A program made the translations under genes and the position numbers. A DNA stretch of 10,477 bases from Pelagibacteraceae bacterium AG-339-N18 (GTDB lineage Bacteria; Pseudomonadota; Alphaproteobacteria; Pelagibacterales; Pelagibacteraceae), in NCBI GenBank assembly GCA_003282055.1, contig QCAD01000027.1, forward strand, positions 1 to 10,477. The letters are read 5' to 3'. Each line of letters begins with the position of its first letter. The first letter of the stretch is position 1. This document shows positions 1 through 6,119 of the stretch, one piece after another. A model generated the notes under the pieces. That model made no database searches. It was given only the letters and a program-made list of their open reading frames with translations, and was not told the origin of the DNA.

Positions 1-327
1 GGTATGCTTTATGGAAATTTAGAAGAAGTTTACAGTTTAATTTCATCATGGGATAAAGATAAGATAATTAATGCTTATCTAGATGCTCCTCAAAAAGGTT
101 TTAATACTCAATTGATGGGAAAAGATCTTCTTTACTGGGCGTCAGCTTTATTGGAAATTTCAAGAAAAGGATTGGACAGTAGAGATATACTAAATAAAAG
201 CAGAAAAAACGAAACTTTGTTTTTAAATCACTTAAAAAAAGTTATTGATAATAGAACAACAAATGCGGATCATATGATTAGTAAATTTTCTAAAAATGAA
301 GATTTAAAAGATTTATATGACAAATAA
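1..327 (+). CDS. gshA: glutamate-cysteine ligase, C-terminal part (5' end outside window)
   Basis: This is the 3' end of a gene that enters the window in frame from base 1; an ATG lies at base 4 but the frame is open to the edge, so I read it as a partial CDS rather than a 107-residue protein. The product would be the ATP-dependent ligase that joins glutamate and cysteine, the first step of glutathione synthesis in the cytosol. The visible tail follows the end of the alphaproteobacterial/plant-type ligase (GCS2-like): a Leu-Tyr near the start, a conserved Gly-Lys-Asp-Leu stretch, an 'EISRKGLDSR' helix (family: A-R-x-G-L-x-x-R), an 'NETLFL' motif (family: D-E-x-x-F-L) and a final Thr-x-Ala-(D/E) helix. 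The active-site half is not visible. It overlaps gshB by 11 bp, which strongly supports the assignment. Confidence 0.82.
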   Translation, partial: GMLYGNLEEVYSLISSWDKDKIINAYLDAPQKGFNTQLMGKDLLYWASALLEISRKGLDSRDILNKSRKNETLFLNHLKKVIDNRTTNADHMISKFSKNEDLKDLYDK

Positions 328-1243
328 AATTGTTGCTATACAAGGAAACCACCCGTCTAAACTTAATCCAAAAACGGATACTAGTGTTTTTTTAGCTCAC
401 GAAATTCAAAAAAAGAATTATAGAATTTTTTATTATGATCCAAAAGATGTATCAATTATAGGCTTAGAAGTCATAGCAGAAGGTTTTTTTATAAATTTTA
501 ATTATAATAATAGAATATTTTACAAAATCATAAAAAAACAGAGATTAAATCTTGTTAAATGTAAGTATATCTTGATAAGACAAGATCCACCATTCAATCT
601 AGAATATATTTCAACAACTTATATGCTTGAAACCATTAAACATAAAGTAAAAATAATTAATAACCCAACTTCGATAAGAAACATTTCTGAAAAACTTTAT
701 TCTGTCAAATATCAGAAGTTTATGCCTAATACAATTTTCTCTCAAAATATTCACGAAATTAAAAAATTTTTTAAAAAAAATAAGTTTGTAATTTTAAAAC
801 CTATCCATAGTTTTAGTGGGAATGATATTCATTTACTTAAAAAATTTAAATTAAAGTTTATTCAAAGATTTATAAAAAAACATGATTATATAATGTGTCA
901 AAAATATTTGCCATCAATAAGTAAAGGAGATAAAAGAGTATTTTTAATTAATGGAAAAATATGTGGTGCTATATCTAGAATACCTAAAAAAGGTTCCTTC
1001 TTAAGCAATATGAGTAAAGGCGCTATAGCAAAAATTACTCAACTAACCAAATTAGAGAAGAGAATATCAAAAAAAATTGCGAAAGATTTAAAAAATGAAA
1101 AAATTTATTTTGCTGGAATCGATTTTATCGATCAAAGATTGAATGGAGATATAAATGTTACTTCTCCTACTGGATTAAAGACTTTATTCGATATTTCAAA
1201 AATTAATCTTGCCAAGACTTTTTGGAAAGATTTAAAAGCGTGA
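317..1243 (+). CDS. gshB: glutathione synthetase (ATP-grasp), divergent
   Basis: The 308-residue protein (E. coli GshB has 316) would ligate gamma-glutamylcysteine to glycine with ATP, the second step of glutathione synthesis. N-terminal domain marker: 'IRQDPPFNLEYISTTYMLE' at residues 87-105, matching the E. coli R-K-D-P-P-F-D block. Then 'NNPTSIRNISEKL' (115-127), the ATP-grasp lysine of 'LKPIHSFSG' (K161), 'QKYLPSISKGDKRVFLING' (195-213), and the C-terminal metal/substrate region 'AGIDFIDQRL' to 'INVTSPTG' (266-286). Two glycine-rich stretches are degenerate: the family G-M-G-G after the KP motif reads S-F-S-G here, and the loop corresponding to G-G-R-G-E reads 'KGAIA'. The ATG at 317 lies inside the gshA end, and the stop overlaps the next start, so the three genes are probably coupled. 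Very Lys/Ile/Asn rich. Confidence 0.88.
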   Translation: MTNKIVAIQGNHPSKLNPKTDTSVFLAHEIQKKNYRIFYYDPKDVSIIGLEVIAEGFFINFNYNNRIFYKIIKKQRLNLVKCKYILIRQDPPFNLEYISTTYMLETIKHKVKIINNPTSIRNISEKLYSVKYQKFMPNTIFSQNIHEIKKFFKKNKFVILKPIHSFSGNDIHLLKKFKLKFIQRFIKKHDYIMCQKYLPSISKGDKRVFLINGKICGAISRIPKKGSFLSNMSKGAIAKITQLTKLEKRISKKIAKDLKNEKIYFAGIDFIDQRLNGDINVTSPTGLKTLFDISKINLAKTFWKDLKA

Positions 1244-2100
1244 AAGAATTAACAAATCAACAAAAAGGGTCCTTGCTTGCTTTTATAGCTGTAATTTTTA
1301 TTACACCAGATTCTTTATTTATTAGACTATCTAATATTGATACTTGGGGTCTTGTTTTTTACAGAGGAATAATCCCATTCATAACTGTTTTTATAGGAAT
1401 GTTGTTAATTTATAAATTAAATTTTTTTAAAATACTTTTTACAAGTGGTTATCACGGTATCATTTATATAATTACTTTCAGTATTACTAATATTACTTTT
1501 GTAGTTTCAATTCAAAATACAAATGTAGCTAACACACTTGTAATGATAGCTACTGCACCCATGCTATCAGCTATATTAGGCACATTTTTTTTAAAAGAGC
1601 TTCCTGATAGAAAGACATGGATTTCAATAATTATTACTTTTGCTGCTATTATTTATATTTTTTACGACTCAATTAAACTCGGCAACTTTTACGGAGATAT
1701 TCTAGGATTTATAACTGCTATTGGTCTTGCTGTTGGTGCTATTACGATAAGATCTGCAAAATCAAAAAATTTGGTTCCGGCAGCAGTAGTGGGGAAATTA
1801 TTTGTGGCTACTTTCGCCTTATTATTTATAGAAAGTTTTGTCCTAGTAAAAAAAGACCTTATTATTGTGCCTTTAATGTGTGTTCTATGTGTTGCTATAC
1901 CATTTGTTTTAGTAACAATTGCCCCAAGATTTATACCCGCTGCTGAGGTAAATCTTTTCTTTTTATTGGAGACAATTATAGGTCCAATTTGGGTTTGGTT
2001 AATTTTAAATGAAAAACCAAGTGCTGAAACTCTCCAAGGTGGAGCCATAATAATAGCAACTATTGCTATCCACTCATTTTTGAAGCTAAGAAAATCTTAA
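1240..2100 (+). CDS. EamA-family (DMT superfamily) permease downstream of gshB
   Basis: A 286-residue inner-membrane protein made of two EamA repeats (about residues 10-141 and 152-283), each with about five hydrophobic helices, the standard ten-helix drug/metabolite transporter fold. The second repeat holds 'RFIPAAEVNLFFLLETIIGP', typical of the family. I start it at GTG 1240, whose bases overlap the gshB stop (GTGA), with a GGAAAG Shine-Dalgarno-like sequence 10 bases upstream (1224-1229); an in-frame TTG at 1222 would add six residues. The coupling to gshA-gshB suggests a substrate linked to glutathione or cysteine (EamA proteins such as E. coli EamA/YdeD export cysteine-pathway metabolites), but the substrate is inferred from position only. 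It resembles the second EamA protein of this window (6120-7025), sharing the I-P-A-A-E motif. Confidence 0.85.
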   Translation: MKELTNQQKGSLLAFIAVIFITPDSLFIRLSNIDTWGLVFYRGIIPFITVFIGMLLIYKLNFFKILFTSGYHGIIYIITFSITNITFVVSIQNTNVANTLVMIATAPMLSAILGTFFLKELPDRKTWISIIITFAAIIYIFYDSIKLGNFYGDILGFITAIGLAVGAITIRSAKSKNLVPAAVVGKLFVATFALLFIESFVLVKKDLIIVPLMCVLCVAIPFVLVTIAPRFIPAAEVNLFFLLETIIGPIWVWLILNEKPSAETLQGGAIIIATIAIHSFLKLRKS

Positions 2101-2119
2101 TTACTGTCAAAATTAAGTC

Positions 2120-2146
2120 TTGATTTACTTATAGACGGCGGATAAT
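2120..2146 (+). promoter_or_regulatory. possible promoter of the MFS gene
   Basis: TTGATT (2120-2125) and GATAAT (2141-2146) are separated by 15 bases, a short but tolerable spacer for a housekeeping sigma factor. Transcription would begin only a few bases before the ATG at 2159, giving a nearly leaderless message, which agrees with the lack of a well-placed Shine-Dalgarno. Read-through from the gsh operon is the alternative. Confidence 0.33.
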
Positions 2147-2158
2147 TAGCACGTTTTT

Positions 2159-3433
2159 ATGTATAAAGTTTTAAAGAATTCTTGGGCATTATTTTTGGGT
2201 ATGAGTTTTATAATGATGGCTTATGGTTTTCAAGGATCCTTACTTGGAGTAAGAGCGGTTCAGGAAGAATTCAGTTTGACAGCAACTGGTTTTTTGATGT
2301 CAGGTTATTTTATCGGATATTTTATAGGTGCAGCTACAATTCCTAATATTATTTCAAGAGTTGGTCATGTAAGAGTTTTTGCAGCATTTGCATCTTTGGC
2401 ATCTTTAATTATCTTAATTCATTCAATTTTTATACATCCTTTAGTTTGGTTCCTTTTAAGACTGATGACTGGAATAAGCATGGTTTGTATGTACACAGTT
2501 GCAGAAAGTTGGCTTAATGATAGATCAAGCAATAAGAATAGAGGAAGTGTTTTATCGATTTATATGGTCATCCTTTATGGATCTATCGGTATCGGAATGT
2601 TTTTATTAAATTTTAGTACTCCAAAAAATTTCCAACCTTTTATATTGGTTTCTGTAATTACCTCAGCGGCATTGATACCTATTTTATTGACTAAAAAAAA
2701 ACCACCAACTTTTAAAAAAATTAACGCTATGACCTTTAATGAACTTTATATGGCATCTCCGTTTGGAATAGTAAGTTCTTTTTTTTATGGAACAATCCAA
2801 TCAGCTTTATTTACTTTACTAGCAGTTTATGCAACTTCAATGAATTTTACTATTTTTGAGATCTCAGTTGTTACATTTTTATTAGCGATTTCTGGTGCAG
2901 TTGCACAATTTCCTGTTGGTAAAGTTTCTGATTATTATGATAGAAGAAAAGTAATAATTGTCTCTTCTTTTGGTGCTGCAATTTTTTCAATTCTCACCAT
3001 ATTAGTTACTGGACAAATGTATTTACCTGATGGTTTAGCATCAAGTAAAACATGGTTTTATATTTTTTTTGTTTTATTTTCCTTTTGTAGTTTACCAATG
3101 TTCTCTTTAATACTTGCTCACACAAACGATTACATTACAAAGGATAAATTTGTTGCTGCGGGTGCAGGACTTCAATTCACATTTGGTTTGGGAGCTATAA
3201 GTGGTCCTTTTTTATGTTCTTTATTTATGGACTTAGTTGGCTCAAATGGTTTTTTTATTTTTTTATTTTTCTTTCATTCTTTAATAGGAGTTTTTGGAGT
3301 TTATAGAATGAAAATTAGACCAACTATAGATAATCCAGACTCTCAGTTTGTCGCAATGCCCCAAACAATAACACCAGCAGGCATTGAACTAAACCCAACA
3401 ACTGAACCAATAGAAGAACCAAGTACAGATTAA
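2159..3433 (+). CDS. MFS transporter, YcaD-like
   Basis: A 424-residue major facilitator with about 12 hydrophobic helices. Features resembling the E. coli YcaD group: 'GYFIGYFIGAATIPNIISRV' (49-68), followed by 'GHVRVFAAFASL'; 'MTGISMVCMYTVAESWLN' (103-120) followed by R-G (128-129); and a clear motif A between helices 8 and 9, 'GKVSDYYDRRKV' (254-265). The equivalent first-half motif A ('RVGHVRVF', 67-74) is degenerate, as in YcaD. The last 35 residues form a hydrophilic Pro/Thr/Glu-rich tail ending 'EPIEEPSTD', presumably cytosolic. The substrate is unknown for this group. The gene is 58 bp after the EamA gene on the same strand and ends 11 bp from the convergent kinase gene, with no terminator hairpin between them. 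Confidence 0.85.
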   Translation: MYKVLKNSWALFLGMSFIMMAYGFQGSLLGVRAVQEEFSLTATGFLMSGYFIGYFIGAATIPNIISRVGHVRVFAAFASLASLIILIHSIFIHPLVWFLLRLMTGISMVCMYTVAESWLNDRSSNKNRGSVLSIYMVILYGSIGIGMFLLNFSTPKNFQPFILVSVITSAALIPILLTKKKPPTFKKINAMTFNELYMASPFGIVSSFFYGTIQSALFTLLAVYATSMNFTIFEISVVTFLLAISGAVAQFPVGKVSDYYDRRKVIIVSSFGAAIFSILTILVTGQMYLPDGLASSKTWFYIFFVLFSFCSLPMFSLILAHTNDYITKDKFVAAGAGLQFTFGLGAISGPFLCSLFMDLVGSNGFFIFLFFFHSLIGVFGVYRMKIRPTIDNPDSQFVAMPQTITPAGIELNPTTEPIEEPSTD

Positions 3434-3444
3434 AATATTATGTA

Positions 3445-4080
3445 TTAATTAAGTTTATCTATATGTTTGGACATTTTGAGTAAAACTTGTTTTTTATTCA
3501 ATTTATCCGTTCTTATCAGAATCGCATCTTTCACTCTAATCAATGGGCTGTATTTCCTTTTTTTATCTATCAAAGTTCTTTTACTGAGAGATTTTCTAAC
3601 ATTTTTCAAAGAAACTTTTTTTTTAATATCTAGCCATCTTCTGTAACTTGCTACTTTAATATTGCACTTAAAATAGAATGCTAAATCGTATTTAGGAGTT
3701 TTTGCTAATATTTTACTTGCGATGTCCCTGCCCTCTACACAAATTTTTTTATTTTTTCTTATTAATTTTTTTTGAAAGGTGTTTATTATTTTTCTAATAT
3801 TTTTGTTTTTTGCTAAAATTGCTACATGATTACTAATTTGTTCTGAGTGTAAATTTAAATTAACTATCCTTTTATACGAAATTTTACTAAATTTTTTCAT
3901 TAAAAAACTAATATTATTTTTTGGTTTGTTTTTAATGATTACTTTACTTGCGTATCTATATAATAATCCTGAATTTATAAGTATTAATTTGTATTTTTTA
4001 GAAACAAGTTTTGCCGCAGTACTTTTTCCACTTGCAGACTCTCCATCGCAAGCTATTATTAATTTTTTAAATTTTTTCAC
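3445..4080 (-). CDS. cmk: divergent cytidylate kinase-like NMP kinase
   Basis: A 211-residue P-loop kinase, probably phosphorylating CMP/dCMP with ATP in the cytosol. Visible blocks in family order: P-loop 'GESASGKST' (13-21; family G-x-x-[AS]-[SG]-G-K-G-T), 'NSGLLYR' (36-42; family D-[TS]-G-x-x-Y-R), 'VEGRDIAS' (115-122; family G-R-D-[IM]-G-T), 'DLAFYFKCN' (132-140), and a lid region 'RTLIDKKR' to 'SPLIRVKDAILIRTD' (168-192; family R-D-x-x-D-x-x-R...P-L...A-x-D-A-x-x-[IL]-D). Several normally conserved residues differ: the Asp of D-S-G is Asn, the Gly of GRD-I-G is Ala, the Arg-Asp of the lid is Arg-Thr, and P-loop GKGT is GKST. The start is GTG at 4080; an in-frame TAA lies just upstream, and the P-loop position leaves no shorter option. 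It is extremely Lys-rich and is not next to rpsA, the usual partner of cmk. Identity as an NMP kinase is good, CMP specificity less sure. Confidence 0.72.
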   Translation of the reverse strand: MKKFKKLIIACDGESASGKSTAAKLVSKKYKLILINSGLLYRYASKVIIKNKPKNNISFLMKKFSKISYKRIVNLNLHSEQISNHVAILAKNKNIRKIINTFQKKLIRKNKKICVEGRDIASKILAKTPKYDLAFYFKCNIKVASYRRWLDIKKKVSLKNVRKSLSKRTLIDKKRKYSPLIRVKDAILIRTDKLNKKQVLLKMSKHIDKLN

Positions 4081-4145
4081 ATAACTTTAATAATATTTAC
4101 ATTTATTTAATGCAAAAAAATTATTAATTTTAATGATTTTAATTA

Positions 4146-4174
4146 ATATTAATCACTTGTAGGTTGAAACTCAA
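4146..4174 (-). promoter_or_regulatory. possible promoter of the kinase gene
   Basis: Reading the minus strand, TTGAGT (plus bases 4174-4169) and TAATAT (4151-4146) are 17 bases apart, the ideal spacing, about 65 bases before the GTG start at 4080. It overlaps a candidate plus-strand promoter for the divergent gene. Base composition makes chance matches likely. Confidence 0.38.
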
Positions 4175-4193
4175 AACAAAAACTAATTTATAT
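4164..4193 (+). promoter_or_regulatory. possible promoter of the heptad-repeat gene
   Basis: TTGAAA (4164-4169) is followed after 18 bases by TTATAT (4188-4193), with further TATA-like sequence after it. It lies about 60 bases before the ATG at 4255 and shares bases with the minus-strand kinase promoter candidate. AT-rich background limits confidence. Confidence 0.33.
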
Positions 4194-4254
4194 ATTTTAA
4201 AAGTTGATTATTGAAAGAACGCTAAATATTTGTTTTGATACTTATTATAAAAAT

Positions 4255-4992
4255 ATGCCAAAAAAAAACATTAAAGAAAAAAAATTGAAAAAAAAATCTG
4301 GTATAGTGAAAATCCACACTCTCGCACCAGGGTCTTTTCTCAGCAAAGCCTTTTCAACTTACAAAAAAAATAAGGAAATAAATAAAATTAAATCTATCAA
4401 ACTAGAAAAACTAAAAGAAAAAAATCAAATTCTCAAAGAAAGAAAGGAACTTAAAGTATGGGAAGAAAAACTCATAAAAGAAAATAATAAATTAAAACTT
4501 GGTGAAGAAGAGCTTAAATTTAAAGAGAAAGAAATTAAAATTAAAGAGGATGCACAGAAATTAGAAGCTATAAGACTGGTTAAAAAAGATGAAGAATTAA
4601 TATTGATAAGTAAAGAACTAAGATCTAAAGAAAAAGATCTTAAATTGAAAGAAGAAACTCAGAATAGAAAAGATATTGATTTAAAGGTGAGGGAGGAAGA
4701 GCAAAGAAATTTTGAGTTGAGAGAGAAAAGAAGAAAAGAAAGAGCTCTAAAAATGATCAAAGAAGAGGAGGAAAAACAAAAAGAATTGGAATATGTAAAA
4801 ATTAGAGAATGGGAAGAGAAATTTGATAGAGAACAAAAAGCAAAAGAACATAAAGCAAATTTAAGAGAAGAAAAATTAAGGCAACGAGAATTAGAAAAAT
4901 TACAATCATTCGAAAAAAAAGAAAGTCCCGTTGATAATAACTTTTCTAAAGGATTAGATACATTCAAAATAGATGTAACAAAAGAAAACTAA
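4255..4992 (+). CDS. uncharacterised Lys/Glu-rich heptad-repeat (coiled-coil) protein
   Basis: I do not recognise this 245-residue protein. It has three parts. Residues 1-50 are basic with a short less-charged patch, 'GIVKIHTLAPGSFLSKAFST' (16-35). Residues 59-149 form 13 consecutive seven-residue units that begin with Leu, Ile or Gln and run roughly L-K-x-K-E-E-x; charged helix continues more loosely to about 219. The tail 'SPVDNNFSKGLDTFKIDVTK' (224-243) is non-repetitive. The repeat predicts a long rod, either a coiled coil or a charged single helix. There is no signal peptide or membrane segment, so it is probably cytosolic. I chose ATG 4255; an in-frame TTG at 4204 would add 17 residues ('MIIERTLNICFDTYYKN') and neither start has a good Shine-Dalgarno. 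Codon choice and the strict in-frame periodicity argue that it is translated. The stop overlaps the convergent amidinotransferase stop by 4 bp. Confidence 0.7.
   Translation: MPKKNIKEKKLKKKSGIVKIHTLAPGSFLSKAFSTYKKNKEINKIKSIKLEKLKEKNQILKERKELKVWEEKLIKENNKLKLGEEELKFKEKEIKIKEDAQKLEAIRLVKKDEELILISKELRSKEKDLKLKEETQNRKDIDLKVREEEQRNFELREKRRKERALKMIKEEEEKQKELEYVKIREWEEKFDREQKAKEHKANLREEKLRQRELEKLQSFEKKESPVDNNFSKGLDTFKIDVTKEN
4429..4701 (+). repeat. degenerate 21-bp tandem repeat (13 units) encoding heptads
   Basis: From Ile59 to Glu149 of the rod protein, every seventh residue is Leu, Ile or Gln without a register break: I59, L66, L73, L80, L87, I94, Q101, L108, L115, L122, L129, Q136, L143. Units such as LKFKEKE, IKIKEDA, LKLKEET and LKVREEE are alike. 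At DNA level this is a diverged 21-bp periodicity, so it looks like an old internal duplication or selection on the protein pattern, not a recent perfect tandem array. Confidence 0.7.
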
Positions 4993-6110
4993 TTTTTCTG
5001 TTTAGGAAAATAATCTTTTAAATCACCATCTCTATAAACATCTGCAGTGCAACAATGTACGCCTCCCCCAAAAGCATATGCGTCTCTTAAATCAACAGGA
5101 ATGACCTCCATGCCTAATTTATCAAGTTGATCCGCTTGATAAATCTCACTTTTTTCTACACAAACTGTTTTTGGATCTAATACTAAAACATTCATTGATA
5201 GCCATACTGATGAATAACAAAGAGGTGGTGGTTCATTATGTGCAGGCTGTGCGCTATCTATTATATCCCATCCATTATACTCAAATATTTTTCTTTGTTC
5301 TTTAGGAAGTCTTCTTTGAGGGTTATTTATAATTAATCCTTCTCTAATTGGTGTAAAAGTTGCATCAATGTGAATTGGATAAGGATCTCCAGGAAAATTG
5401 ACTGCATGGACTCTATGATTTTTGAAATGTCTTTTAAGCCAATCAATGCCTTTTAAATTCGTTGTGAAGCCGTGTTGTACAATTAAATCTTTACCAAATC
5501 TAAGAACATCTGCTGCATCAAATAACGGCTCCTCCTCAGTTGTTACAAAAAATTTTTCCTCTGTCCATTTAAGTCTTTTTTGTACCCCAATCTTATCTGA
5601 CAAATAATCTTTACGGTAATCAATATCAGTCAATCTTGGTTTTGGAGCAGTTTCGTGACGCATATTCTTATCTTGTTCAAAATATTTTTGAATTAGTGGT
5701 CTGTAATTCAAATATTCAAACCATCTACATCTATAACTCATTGTAGCTTCAAGTATTTCATTACCGACAGTAAGTATTATATCTCTAGCTGGCATACATC
5801 CAAACATGCTATCAACCTCCCAATCTGGGGTAGAAATTTTTTGATTATGATTTATAGGTATAGGTCTATCAACTTTAATTCCTCTTTTTTCTAACATTGA
5901 TGCAAAATTATTTAATAACTCATTAGCTTTATCAATAGTATCTTTTGTGCGAGGTCCATGAGAGCCTTTCATTTCTGACTCCTCTGGGACTTTAGCATCT
6001 AAAGCTGGTTCTGGAGCTGGAATACAGCTACCGTCTGCTTTTCCGACAATTACATGTTTTAAAGGATCCCATTCATTCCAACTATTAACGATTACTTTTT
6101 CTTTGCTCAT
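4989..6110 (-). CDS. L-arginine:glycine amidinotransferase (AGAT family)
   Basis: A 373-residue cytosolic enzyme of the amidinotransferase fold, expected to move the amidino group of arginine to glycine, giving guanidinoacetate and ornithine (EC 2.1.4.1). Colinearity with human AGAT runs from 'WNEWDPLKHVIVGKADGSC' (11-29) to the end. Catalytic triad: D198 in 'LFDAADVLR', H247 in 'PIHIDATF' and nucleophile C353 in 'GGGVHCC', equivalent to human D254, H303 and C407; substrate-binding R266 ('NNPQR') and S300-S301 ('YSSVWLSMN') match R322 and S354-S355. Spacing is kept, with a two-residue insertion between H247 and S300. A second Cys (C354) follows the nucleophile. Homologues with other acceptors exist (lysine in phaseolotoxin synthesis, precursors of saxitoxin and cylindrospermopsin), so the glycine acceptor is likely, not proven. 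ATG 6110 has no clear Shine-Dalgarno. It lies 9 bp after the EamA gene, indicating co-transcription. Confidence 0.9.
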   Translation of the reverse strand: MSKEKVIVNSWNEWDPLKHVIVGKADGSCIPAPEPALDAKVPEESEMKGSHGPRTKDTIDKANELLNNFASMLEKRGIKVDRPIPINHNQKISTPDWEVDSMFGCMPARDIILTVGNEILEATMSYRCRWFEYLNYRPLIQKYFEQDKNMRHETAPKPRLTDIDYRKDYLSDKIGVQKRLKWTEEKFFVTTEEEPLFDAADVLRFGKDLIVQHGFTTNLKGIDWLKRHFKNHRVHAVNFPGDPYPIHIDATFTPIREGLIINNPQRRLPKEQRKIFEYNGWDIIDSAQPAHNEPPPLCYSSVWLSMNVLVLDPKTVCVEKSEIYQADQLDKLGMEVIPVDLRDAYAFGGGVHCCTADVYRDGDLKDYFPKQKN

Positions 6111-6119
6111 TTTTAATGA

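Noticed and set aside
1222..1239. TTG start for the EamA gene inside gshB
   Set aside because: The GTG at 1240 overlaps the gshB stop and has a better-placed GGAAAG upstream; TTG 1222 lies within that Shine-Dalgarno region.
1689..2048. 119-codon open frame on the minus strand inside the first EamA gene
   Set aside because: It lies entirely antisense to a clear transporter gene, has no family signature and no ribosome binding site; a composition shadow.
4084..4160. Short AT-only palindromes (TTAATATTAA-like) between the kinase and rod genes
   Set aside because: Expected by chance in a sequence this AT-rich; arms are low complexity.
4204..4254. TTG-initiated N-terminal extension of the heptad-repeat protein
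   Set aside because: TTG is a weak start without a Shine-Dalgarno and the extension differs in composition from the rest; ATG 4255 preferred, though not proven.
4659..4967. 102-codon open frame, Ser/Phe-rich, antisense to the heptad-repeat gene
   Set aside because: Its Phe/Ser runs are simply the complement of the Glu/Lys codons on the other strand.
5422..5607. 61-codon plus-strand frame inside the amidinotransferase gene
   Set aside because: Antisense to a strongly conserved coding region with catalytic residues; no independent support.
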